Shown here piece by piece: positions 1 to 6,065 of a stretch of 32,346 nucleotides of DNA. The DNA is from Candidatus Schneewindia gallinarum (GTDB lineage: Bacteria; Bacillota; Clostridia; Oscillospirales; Ruminococcaceae): NCBI GenBank assembly GCA_904420175.1, contig CAJFUF010000032.1, positions 1-32,346 of the forward strand, written 5' to 3'. The notes under the pieces are model-generated. The model saw only the letters and a list, made by a program, of their open reading frames with translations, had not been told where the DNA came from and ran no database searches. How positions within the stretch are numbered: position 1 is the first letter of the stretch; each line of letters opens with the position of its first letter. Made by a program: the position numbers and the translations under genes.

Positions 1-122
1 CAAACACTATATACAAGCGGAATCCTCAGGATGTGTTTGAACCAGTTGAAACAAATTATAAGCGTTACACGCGCACAGCAAGTGGAGCAGATTCTATTTG
101 TTTTGAAATAAACCTTAGATAG
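1..122 (+). CDS. C-terminal end of an unidentified protein, cut by the window edge
   Basis: Frame 3 is open from the window edge to TAG at 120-122 and gives about 39 residues ending in SICFEINLR. The peptide looks like coding sequence, with a balanced mix of charged, aromatic and polar residues (for example NPQDVFEPVE), rather than the Arg/Ser/Pro-rich shadow frames of this region. The DNA is visibly more AT-rich than the dcw genes downstream, which fits an accessory gene. The start and most of the gene lie outside the window. I do not recognise the family. A terminator-like hairpin follows at 209-247. Confidence 0.45.
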   Translation, partial: NTIYKRNPQDVFEPVETNYKRYTRTASGADSICFEINLR

Positions 123-204
123 TAGGGGTGATAAAACCTCTTGTTGACGACCTACAAACCATTGATATTCCCAAACTTTTCTAAGTCCTATAATTGTACT
201 CAGA

Positions 205-286
205 CCACGTCGCCGCGGACGCCATATCGTTCGCGGCGACTTTTTTTCAAAAGTCACCTCTCATTCATTCTGTTGCGGCTCCTTTC
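205..286 (+). repeat. ~75-bp direct repeat, copy A
   Basis: Copy A of an imperfect direct repeat whose second copy is at 362-446. Shared blocks in order are TCGCCGC, GC-ATATCG, GCGGCGACTTTTTT, CAAAAGTCACC, CTCATTC and CTCCTTT(T)CC. The loop and the stem centre differ while base pairing is kept, which suggests selection on the hairpin or repeated insertion of a mobile palindrome. Confidence 0.55.
209..247 (+). terminator. Terminator-like hairpin, repeat copy A
   Basis: A 13-bp stem (209-221 with 228-240, one G-T wobble) closes a 6-nt loop CCATAT and is followed by seven T residues at 241-247. It is a textbook Rho-independent shape and could end the truncated gene at 1-122. The same arrangement recurs at 366-402 within a longer repeat, so it may be a dispersed element and not a terminator made for this gene. 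Confidence 0.6.
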
Positions 287-325
287 CGAATCGAACCCGC
301 TGCGCTGGGCTTCGATTCGGTTTTT
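286..325 (+). terminator. Long hairpin followed by a T-run
   Basis: CCGAATCGAACCC (286-298) pairs with GGGCTTCGATTCGG (307-320) with a single bulged C and an 8-nt loop, followed by TTTTT at 321-325. It lies between the two repeat copies. On the minus strand one arm reads GCGGGTTCGATTCGG, which resembles a tRNA T-arm, but no other tRNA parts are present. Terminator function is inferred from shape only. Confidence 0.5.
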
Positions 326-361
326 ATTACAGCTCCAGGTATCTTTTTTGTCAACGCTTCC

Positions 362-446
362 CACATCGCCGCAAGCTGCATATCGCTTGCGGCGACTTTT
401 TTACAAAAGTCACCGGTGCGCTCATTCCGCAGCGTCTCCTTTTCCT
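362..446 (+). repeat. ~75-bp direct repeat, copy B, with terminator-like hairpin 366-402
   Basis: This is the second copy of the repeat at 205-286. The stem TCGCCGCAAGC (366-376) pairs perfectly with GCTTGCGGCGA (385-395) around TGCATATC and is followed by TTTTTT (397-402). The adjoining GACTTTT...AAAAGTC (394-411) can form a competing smaller hairpin. Compared with copy A, several stem bases changed together with their partners (compensatory change). Confidence 0.55.
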
Positions 447-980
447 AAAAAGGTCACGCTGCACCTTCGCTGCTCGCTTGTAAACGCGCTCTGGGCGCTC
501 CGGCTTGCTACCAACCTTTTTCGGGGTACGCGGGTTCGAATCCACCTGCGAAAAATATAGGGAGTTCTTTTTGTCTTACCTTTACACCAGGCTCAGTTTT
601 TTCTTTTGTCTCGCCGCCCGCGTTTATAGCGGGTATCATTTTCTGACTTATGTTTTCCTCATTTAGGGTGGTGTAATGGCTAAGGGATTTTCAGCATACG
701 GTTTGGCGCTAATGTTCTCTATCTCTTTTAAGATTTTTGTAATTCCTTTCCCTAAAGCTGCCTGTCTGCCGTCTTTCGTTAAACGGCAAGCGAAGTAAAT
801 GCGGATATTCTTTCTTCCTATTTTTCTGAATTTTGTTCTGCGGCAAAAATTCAAAAGCAGCTTGCTGAGGCCCCTTTTCCAATCCGGTACTTTGGGTCCC
901 ATCGTCACCAACCGCGCTATGCGACCGGCATGTTTGCTTTGGTTGGACAGCACCTACATATCTGAAGTTCACGGATATGA
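447..980. other. Gene-poor interval, no convincing gene
   Basis: I find no credible gene here. AAAAAGGT (447-454) and ACCTTTTT (514-521) form a distant inverted pair. GGTTCGAATCC at 532-542 looks like a tRNA T-loop, but the flanks do not pair and no acceptor or anticodon arm is present. CCCGC/GCGGG near 618-635 is a small hairpin. Minus-strand open frames between 663 and 1011 overlap each other in two frames, lack a ribosome-binding site and show no recognisable motif. The stretch looks like decayed or repeat-derived intergenic DNA. Confidence 0.5.
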
Positions 981-1103
981 CCTTGTGAACACCGGCCGGG
1001 GCACCGCGCAAACATCCTGAATGATAAGTTTACCTCCATCGGTGTGGGATACCACCGCAATACCTACGGAACCGCTTATTGATCCCAGCCGTTCCTCAGC
1101 TGA
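981..1103 (+). pseudogene. Remnant of a CAP/SCP-domain (CAP superfamily) protein gene, 3' end
   Basis: The plus frame beginning at 981 reads through GHRANILND, FTSIGVGYH and TYGTAY. It then meets TGA at 1080-1082 and continues as SQPFLS before TGA at 1101-1103. This matches the end of secreted CAP (SCP/PR-1-like) domains: the GHRxNIL motif, a VGVGY strand, then a YW-x-Q-x-F ending. The TGA stands where Trp (TGG) is expected, a one-base nonsense change. Upstream the frame is closed at 978-980 and no CAP N-terminal sequence, signal peptide or start is visible. It is therefore a decayed fragment and not a gene. CAP identity comes from the family motif; pseudogene status is inferred from the two stops and the missing 5' part. 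Confidence 0.68.
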
Positions 1104-1158
1104 GCGCCGTGCATACTTTCCCCCTTTCCGAATACACTAACTACAGGAGGGGAGAGAA

Positions 1159-1635
1159 ATGACAAGGCGGTCCCGGCTGAAAGCATATGTTGGATTTGTT
1201 CTGCTGGCAGAGGCGGTTGGCGCCCTGTCCGGCTGGCTGACACGGAATGGGATGGAGCAGTACAGCCGTACGGTGCAAAAGCCGCCGCTGACACCGCCGG
1301 ATGCGGTTTTCCCCATTGTGTGGGGGATTTTGTTCCTGCTGATGGGGATCGGGGCGGCCCGTGTTTACCTGAGCGGAGGGCCGGGTACCAGGCGGGCTTT
1401 GCTGCTGTTTACGGCGCAGCTGGCGTTCAATTTTGTGTGGAGCATTCTGTTTTTTAACCTGCAGGCATTTGGCGTCGCCTTCTTCTGGCTGATTCTGCTG
1501 TGGGTCCTGATTTTCATGATGGCCCTTGCATTTTACAGGGTTGACCGGCCCGCTGCGTGGATACAGATACCTTACCTGCTGTGGGTGGCCTTTGCAGGTT
1601 ATCTGAACTGTGCAGTGTGGATGTTGAACCGATAG
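1159..1635 (+). CDS. tspO: TspO/MBR family membrane protein
   Basis: This 158-residue integral membrane protein belongs to the translocator/peripheral benzodiazepine receptor family, whose members bind tetrapyrroles. The sequence fits the usual length and five-helix layout: helix 1 at about 8-27, PPLTPPDAVFPIVW at about 42-55 leading into helix 2, QLAFNFVWSILFF for helix 3, a fourth hydrophobic helix near 115-130, and IPYLLWVAFAGYLN for helix 5. The conserved Pro/Trp/Asn positions of the family are present. The start is fixed by GGAGGGG 7-8 nt upstream of ATG. It is the only complete plus-strand gene in the window and ends at a shared bidirectional terminator with dfx, so it is a single-gene unit. 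The physiological ligand cannot be read from sequence; a porphyrin or stress role is only the family expectation. Confidence 0.9.
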   Translation: MTRRSRLKAYVGFVLLAEAVGALSGWLTRNGMEQYSRTVQKPPLTPPDAVFPIVWGILFLLMGIGAARVYLSGGPGTRRALLLFTAQLAFNFVWSILFFNLQAFGVAFFWLILLWVLIFMMALAFYRVDRPAAWIQIPYLLWVAFAGYLNCAVWMLNR

Positions 1636-1638
1636 GCC

Positions 1639-1673
1639 AAAAAAGGTTCCGACCGCTGGCCGGAACCTTTTTT
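1639..1673. terminator. Bidirectional terminator between tspO and dfx
   Basis: A perfect 13-bp stem, AAAAAAGGTTCCG (1639-1651) with CGGAACCTTTTTT (1661-1673), surrounds a 9-nt loop. The A-run on one side and T-run on the other make it work in both directions, ending tspO (+) and the desulfoferrodoxin gene (-), which converge here. Confidence 0.9.
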
Positions 1674-1679
1674 CTTTTT

Positions 1680-2054
1680 TTACGCTTCCGCCTTCCACAG
1701 GCCGTGCAGATTGCAGTAGGCATAGGCCGCCACAACTTCGTTCCCTTCGGTAAGCAGGAACTCCGCCTCCGGCCGGTCGCCCGCCGACAGCGTAATGCGC
1801 TGGTTCCCTTTTTTCGTCTCAAGGGCGATCCACTCGATCAGGTGCTCCTCCGTCATGGGGTGCGCCACCTCGCCCACGCGGACCGTGACCTTGTTCCCGT
1901 CCGCCGCGATAACAGGCACATGCTTCTCCGCGGCGCCGTCGCTGGTGCCGGGGATTAGCTCCGTCATCTTCTGGCCGCAGCACATTACCGGCACGCCGGC
2001 GTCCTTGACAAAGGCAATGATATTGCCGCAGTGCTCGCAAATAAAAAATCTCAT
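1680..2054 (-). CDS. dfx: Desulfoferrodoxin (two-iron superoxide reductase)
   Basis: Superoxide reductase reduces superoxide to hydrogen peroxide without making oxygen, a detoxification route typical of anaerobes. The 124-residue protein has both iron sites. Centre I (desulforedoxin-like, FeCys4) uses Cys6, Cys9 and the adjacent pair Cys25-Cys26. Centre II (the active FeHis4Cys site) can be assigned to His45 in EKHVPVI, His65, His71, and Cys114/His117 in CNLHGLW. The Glu-Lys pair just before His45, important for catalysis in the family, is also present. The ATG at 2052-2054 follows AAAGGAG at good spacing, and an upstream in-frame extension has no ribosome-binding site. A promoter-like pair lies at 2107-2135. 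Electron donors (rubredoxin or similar) are not in the window. Confidence 0.93.
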   Translation of the reverse strand: MRFFICEHCGNIIAFVKDAGVPVMCCGQKMTELIPGTSDGAAEKHVPVIAADGNKVTVRVGEVAHPMTEEHLIEWIALETKKGNQRITLSAGDRPEAEFLLTEGNEVVAAYAYCNLHGLWKAEA

Positions 2055-2106
2055 ATCCTGACTCCTTTCATTATCCGGGTTGGAAGGCAGAACGCCTTCT
2101 ACACAC

Positions 2107-2135
2107 AGCATAGCGCAGCCGGGGCCAAAAAACAA
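2107..2135 (-). promoter_or_regulatory. Candidate sigma-A promoter of dfx inside an inverted repeat
   Basis: On the minus strand TTGTTT (2130-2135) and TATGCT (2107-2112) are separated by exactly 17 bp. An 8-bp inverted repeat, GCCGGGGC (2118-2125 on the plus strand) and GCCCCGGC (2163-2170), has one arm inside the spacer and one just upstream of the -35. It could be an operator or simply part of leader structure. Confidence 0.5.
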
Positions 2136-2178
2136 GCGAAAAAGGAAAATTTTTTTGAAACAGCCCCGGCGGAAAATA

Positions 2179-2208
2179 AAAGGCGGCACGCCTTTCAGGC
2201 CGTGCCGC
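2179..2208 (-). terminator. Terminator of the HTH regulator gene
   Basis: On the minus strand GCGGCACG (2201-2208) pairs with CGTGCCGC (2183-2190) over a 10-nt loop, followed by CTTTTATTTT. It separates the regulator from the dfx promoter. Confidence 0.7.
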
Positions 2209-2218
2209 TTCGCTTTTC

Positions 2219-2419
2219 TCAGGCTTCATCCCAGAACAGGTCGTTCAACGTTTTGCCAAGCGCACGGCAGATGCCGACGCACAGGCGGATCGTCGGATTA
2301 TAATCGCCCTTTTCGATAGCGCAGATGGTCTGCCGCGTGACGCCGACCCGCTCTGCCAGTTCACCTTGGGTCATGTCCAGAGAAGCACGCGCGGCCTTTA
2401 AACGTAAGTTTTTCCCCAA
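2219..2419 (-). CDS. Short XRE-family HTH transcriptional regulator
   Basis: This 66-residue protein is essentially a lone helix-turn-helix domain of the Cro/C1 (XRE) type. The core MTQGELAERVGVTRQTICAI carries the HTH, and it ends with the LGKTLNDLFW tail typical of the small YozG-like regulators common in Firmicutes. I prefer TTG at 2417-2419 as the start, because AGGTGA lies 5 nt upstream and homologues usually begin two or three residues before LRLKAAR. A GTG three codons earlier (2426-2428) overlaps the ribosome-binding site. It has its own terminator. Such regulators often act on their own promoter; GTATATAC, a perfect palindrome about 25 bp upstream of the start, is a possible site. 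The target genes are unknown, and dfx immediately downstream is one possibility. Confidence 0.85.
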   Translation of the reverse strand: MGKNLRLKAARASLDMTQGELAERVGVTRQTICAIEKGDYNPTIRLCVGICRALGKTLNDLFWDEA

Positions 2420-2515
2420 TTCTCTCACCTTCCTTAATTAAATTAAAATACGGTATATACAATTTTCCCTCACAGCGGATTAAAACCGTGCTCGGTAAAA
2501 GAGCATCAAAGCCAT

Positions 2516-2555
2516 TAAAAGCAGGCCATTGTGAACCGACCCACAACAGCCTGCT
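2516..2555 (-). terminator. Terminator of ftsZ
   Basis: On the minus strand AGCAGGC (2549-2555) pairs with GCCTGCT (2520-2526), extended by TTGTG/CACAA across a mismatch, and is followed by TTTTAAT. It lies 15 bp past the ftsZ stop and closes the dcw cluster. Confidence 0.75.
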
Positions 2556-2569
2556 CTCCGTCAACCGGG

Positions 2570-3658
2570 TTACTGCTTGTTCTTGTTGCTGAACATCTCC
2601 ATCAGGCCGTCAAGGTCAAATTCGTCGTCATTATTCTCGTCCTTCTTGCCGCTGTCAAACCCAAATCCAAAGCCCGCAGAGGAGGAAGAAGAGCTTCCAC
2701 GCAGGCCGGGGAAGCCGGTGGCAATGACTGTAATCAGAATTTCATCTTTCATCGTCTCGTCAATGTTGGCGCCCCAAATGATGTTGGCGCCTTTATCCAC
2801 CGCCTGCTGAATCATGGTGGAGGCCACATCAATTTCATCAAGGCCGATGTCCGGGCTGGAAGTGATGTTGATAATCACGCCCTTCGCCCCGTTGATGGTG
2901 GTCTCCAGCAGGGGGCTGGTGATGGCCATCTCCGCCGCTTCAACCGCCTTGTTGGGGCCTGTTGCACGGCCCACACCCATGTGTGCGTAGCCCGCGTCCT
3001 TCACCACGGTGCAGATATCCGCAAAGTCCAGGTTGACAAGGCCCTGCACATTGATAAGATCTGAGATACTTTGCACGCCCATCTTTAAGATGTTGTCCGC
3101 CTCGGAAAAGGCGTTTAACAGGGTGATTTTGTCGCTGATGAGCTTCAGCCGCTCGTTGGGGATGACAATAAGCGCATCCACATTTTCTCTTAACGCATCG
3201 CAGCCGACCTCCGCCTGCTGCATGCGCTTGGTTCCTTCGAAGTTAAAGGGAGTGGTGACAACGGCCACAGTCAGCAGGTTCAGCTCCTTCGCAATCTGCG
3301 CCACCACAGGGGCCGCACCGGTTCCGGTTCCGCCGCCCATGCCGGCTGCGATAAAGACCATGTCTGCGCCCTTTAAGGCCGCAGCGATCTCCTCCTTGCT
3401 TTCCTCCGCCGCGCGCTGTCCCCGCTCCGGGTTGCCGCCGACGCCCATGCCCTTGGTCAGTTTGCTGCCAATCTGCAGTTTTTCCGGGGCCTTGCTTGCA
3501 AGGATTGCCTGCTTGTCCGTGTTGACGGCAATGAAGTCCACGCCGCGCATACCGGTGTTGATCATGCGGTTAACCGCATTGCAGCCGCCGCCGCCGACGC
3601 CCACAACCTTGATGCCGACGACCTCCTCCTGCTGCTCTTTATCTATAATAAAATCCAT
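2570..3658 (-). CDS. ftsZ: Cell division protein FtsZ
   Basis: Tubulin-like GTPase that polymerises into the Z-ring at mid-cell. The 362 residues include the nucleotide-binding start [15 protein letters not shown], the tubulin signature [10 protein letters not shown], the NxxD-type region [13 protein letters not shown] and the C-terminal domain to about residue 315. A Ser/Gly linker (SSSSSS...GFGFGFDSG) follows, and the tail ends [18 protein letters not shown]. The usual C-terminal peptide DIPxFLR, which docks FtsA, SepF and ZipA-like partners, is absent in that form, and no ftsA lies in the cluster. The second ATG (3656-3658) is preferred: GGGAG is 9 nt upstream of it, whereas the ATG at 3664 would be only 3 nt away. 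It is last in the dcw cluster, with its own promoter and terminator. Confidence 0.97.
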   Translation of the reverse strand: MDFIIDKEQQEEVVGIKVVGVGGGGCNAVNRMINTGMRGVDFIAVNTDKQAILASKAPEKLQIGSKLTKGMGVGGNPERGQRAAEESKEEIAAALKGADMVFIAAGMGGGTGTGAAPVVAQIAKELNLLTVAVVTTPFNFEGTKRMQQAEVGCDALRENVDALIVIPNERLKLISDKITLLNAFSEADNILKMGVQSISDLINVQGLVNLDFADICTVVKDAGYAHMGVGRATGPNKAVEAAEMAITSPLLETTINGAKGVIINITSSPDIGLDEIDVASTMIQQAVDKGANIIWGANIDETMKDEILITVIATGFPGLRGSSSSSSAGFGFGFDSGKKDENNDDEFDLDGLMEMFSNKNKQ

Positions 3659-3700
3659 AAGCATACACTCCCAGAATTAAATTTTGCTTCATATAGTGCT

Positions 3701-3729
3701 ATTATAGCAAATCCCCGCATAGAATACAA
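3701..3729 (-). promoter_or_regulatory. ftsZ promoter (extended -10)
   Basis: On the minus strand TTGTAT (3724-3729), a 17-bp spacer and TATAAT (3701-3706) are preceded by an extended -10 TG (TTTGCTATAAT). It lies in the 132-bp gap between ftsQ and ftsZ and allows ftsZ to be transcribed above the level of the long dcw operon. Confidence 0.75.
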
Positions 3730-3790
3730 CGCATTTTTAAAATAAAAATGGACCCAAGTATCCTTGTGTGAGGTGTTTTTTCCAGTAAAT

Positions 3791-4732
3791 TTATCCATTT
3801 GACGACGAAGAACCTTCGCCTGTACCGGAGGAGGTGGTCTCGGACGAGGAGGAGGACTGTGTATCCTCCGGCTGTTCGGAGGTCCCGTCCCCTTCGGAAG
3901 TTTCGCCGGTATTCACGCCGCCCTCGACTTTTCCTTCAGTATATTTGGAGGGGACAAATTTGATTTTTCCCGGCTCGGTGGCGTCCAGTGTGCCCGACTC
4001 CTCCTCGCTGAACTGTTCTTTTACAAAGTAGGCGGCAAACTGTATCTTGTAATTCAGCTGGCTGTCGTCCCCCAGTTCGATCTGCAGGCGGTTGGCGTAA
4101 TTGATACGCAGGTTTTCCGCGTCGCTGACATCGAAGGAGACAATGCCGTCCAGCCCGTGTTCCGTAAGGGCCGCCGACAGCTCGCCCAGCAGGGTTGAGT
4201 GCAGCTGGACAAACGTCCCTTTCTCCGGAAGGGACTCCAGCTCGATCCCTCTGACGAGAATCAGACCCTCCTGCGGTTCGCTTACAATGTCCAGCACCCG
4301 GTTCCGCGCGCTGATGATGACATAGCTGCCGTCCTTCTCCACACACCAGGTCGGCACAGCGGCCTGTACTGTGATGGCGACGGTGGAGGGGAACCGCTTG
4401 TCCACTGTGACCGCGTCCACATCCGAAAAACTTTCAAGGATGTTCTCCCTGCCGGACGCGGTGCGCGCCAAAATCAGGTTTTCCCCCTCGGCGACCCCGC
4501 ACAGCGAGAGGATTTCCTCGTCGCTGTGGGCGGAGTCATTTGCAATCTCAATATGCTCAATTTTAAACAGCACCGTCAGGGAAAGCGTTGCAAGCAGGGC
4601 GATGGTAAACAGGAACAGGAAGGAGAAAAAGATAATTTTTCTCCTTTTCGCCCGTTTTTTCCGTCTGGCCGCAGCCAGCTGCCGCGCTTTTTCACGGTCC
4701 AGCCCTTTTGTGTTGTACGTCCTGCCTGCCAT
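3791..4732 (-). CDS. ftsQ: Cell division protein FtsQ/DivIB
   Basis: Bitopic division protein of 313 residues that links early and late division proteins outside the membrane. It has a cytoplasmic, strongly basic N-terminus (RRKKRAKRRK), one membrane helix at about 33-56, a POTRA domain starting FKIEHIEIAN and including the typical ENLILARTASGRENI and RFPSTVAITV segments, then a beta domain. The last ~50 residues form a Ser/Thr/Glu/Gly-rich low-complexity tail (several SSSS runs), predicted to be disordered and outside the cell. The ATG at 4730-4732 has AAAGGAT upstream and starts 4 nt after the murA stop, which suggests translational coupling. An open upstream extension lies within murA and is disregarded. 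Confidence 0.88.
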   Translation of the reverse strand: MAGRTYNTKGLDREKARQLAAARRKKRAKRRKIIFFSFLFLFTIALLATLSLTVLFKIEHIEIANDSAHSDEEILSLCGVAEGENLILARTASGRENILESFSDVDAVTVDKRFPSTVAITVQAAVPTWCVEKDGSYVIISARNRVLDIVSEPQEGLILVRGIELESLPEKGTFVQLHSTLLGELSAALTEHGLDGIVSFDVSDAENLRINYANRLQIELGDDSQLNYKIQFAAYFVKEQFSEEESGTLDATEPGKIKFVPSKYTEGKVEGGVNTGETSEGDGTSEQPEDTQSSSSSETTSSGTGEGSSSSNG

Positions 4733-4736
4733 GGCG

Positions 4737-5990
4737 TCAATCCTTTCTGACGAGTGCCCCCAGCCCCCGAAGCTTGTCGTCGAAGTATTCGTAGCCGCGC
4801 TCGATATGGTGAATATCCGAAATAACGGTGGTGCCGTCCGCGCACAGCGCTGCAACGCACAGCGCCCCGCCGCCGCGCAAATCCGTGGCGGTCACCGGGC
4901 AGCCGGTCAGGCGCGTAACCCCCTTCACCACGCACAGCCTGCCGCTGCACTGGATGTCGGCTCCCATCCGGCACAGCTCCGGCACCTGTTTATACCGGCA
5001 TGCAAAAATGTTTTCTTCAAACAGCGCCGTACCCTTCGCCACGGTCGCTGCCGCCATCAGGGGCGGCATGGCGTCTGTCGGGAAGCCGGGGTACGGCATG
5101 GTCCTGCAAAAGGGCGGTGCGTGCAGATCACCCGTGCGCTCCGCCAAAAGGCCCTGCGGCGTGTCTGTCAGGCGCACGCCCATGGCGGTGAAGTAGGGCA
5201 GCACCACACTAAGCCGGTCCGGCTGCGCGCCCTTTAAAAGCACCCTGCCCCCTGCCGCTGCAACCGCGCTGAGCATGGTGGCCGTCTCAATCCGGTCCGG
5301 CCCGATGACCGCCTCGCACCCGTGCAGCCGCTGGACGCCGTGGATGGTAATGACATCCTCCCCCGCGCCGGAAATCACGCCGCCCGCTGCGTTGAGAAAC
5401 GCGGCAAGCTCTAAAATCTCCGGCTCCCTGGCAGCGCCTCGGATGGTGGTGACGCCCTTCGCAAGGCTTGCGGCAATCATCAGGTTTTCTGTGGCGCCCA
5501 CGCTTGGGAAGCTTAAAGCGATGTCCGCGCCCGTCAGCCCGCCCGGCGCGCGGCAGTTTAGCAGGCCGTACCCCTCCGTTATATCCGCGCCCAGCCGTCG
5601 AAGCCCCGCCAGGTGCAGATCGATGGGCCGGGGGCCAAGCTCGCACCCGCCGGGAAAGGCCAGAACCGCCTTATGAAAGCGCGCCAGCATGGCGCCGAGA
5701 AAGACCACGGACGATCGCATTTTATGGGCCAGGTCCTCCCGGAGTTCCGCCGGGGCGGCGGCGGAGGCGTCCACCGTCAGGTCCTGTCCCGCACGGGTGA
5801 CCACGGCCCCCTCCGCCTTGAGAATGTCCGCCGCCGCGTCCACGTCGGACAGCGCGGGGCTGTTATGTAGCACACAGGTTCCATCCACCGCAAGGCAGGC
5901 GGCAAGGATGGGTAGCACGCTGTTTTTTGCCCCTGATACCGGGTAGGTGCCGTACAGCGGTTTCCCGCCCTCAATTGTCAAATGACTCAC
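4737..5990 (-). CDS. murA: UDP-N-acetylglucosamine 1-carboxyvinyltransferase
   Basis: MurA transfers enolpyruvyl from PEP to UDP-GlcNAc, the first committed step of peptidoglycan synthesis, and is the target of fosfomycin. The 417 residues show the N-terminal IEGGKPLYG, the SGAKNSVLPI segment with catalytic Lys22, the PEP-loop FPGGCELGPRPIDLH with Cys116 (Cys115 in E. coli, so fosfomycin-sensitive in type), and the later FPTDAMPPLMAA segment with the general Asp. I choose GTG at 5988-5990: GGAGGG lies 8 nt upstream and homologues begin just before LTIEGG. An in-frame TTG at 5996 is too close to the ribosome-binding site. It lies between murG and ftsQ, where B. subtilis has murB. Confidence 0.95.
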   Translation of the reverse strand: MSHLTIEGGKPLYGTYPVSGAKNSVLPILAACLAVDGTCVLHNSPALSDVDAAADILKAEGAVVTRAGQDLTVDASAAAPAELREDLAHKMRSSVVFLGAMLARFHKAVLAFPGGCELGPRPIDLHLAGLRRLGADITEGYGLLNCRAPGGLTGADIALSFPSVGATENLMIAASLAKGVTTIRGAAREPEILELAAFLNAAGGVISGAGEDVITIHGVQRLHGCEAVIGPDRIETATMLSAVAAAGGRVLLKGAQPDRLSVVLPYFTAMGVRLTDTPQGLLAERTGDLHAPPFCRTMPYPGFPTDAMPPLMAAATVAKGTALFEENIFACRYKQVPELCRMGADIQCSGRLCVVKGVTRLTGCPVTATDLRGGGALCVAALCADGTTVISDIHHIERGYEYFDDKLRGLGALVRKD

Positions 5991-6065
5991 AAACAAACCC
6001 TCCCCCGTTGTTGGTTTTACCTTGTATCCTATGCCGGGGGAAAACGGTTTGTTCCTTGCCCGATT

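Noticed and set aside
189-194. TATAAT as a plus-strand promoter before the first hairpin
   Set aside because: No -35 at 16-18 bp (TTGATA is 21 bp away), and the predicted transcript would meet the terminator-like hairpin within about 10 bases.
500-560. tRNA gene suggested by GGTTCGAATCC
   Set aside because: The T-loop-like sequence has a poorly pairing stem and there is no acceptor stem, D-arm or anticodon arm upstream.
141-560. Arg/Ser/Phe-rich open frames on both strands across the repeats
   Set aside because: Composition is that of translated hairpin DNA, no ribosome-binding site, and the frames run through terminator-like structures.
663-1011. Two overlapping minus-strand open frames as a small gene
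   Set aside because: They read different frames of the same DNA, lack a start signal and show no motif; they also run opposite to the CAP-domain remnant.
1080-1082. TGA read as tryptophan (alternative genetic code) in the CAP-domain frame
   Set aside because: TGA ends recD2, ftsQ-adjacent murA, murF, rsmH and several other intact genes here, so it is a normal stop codon.
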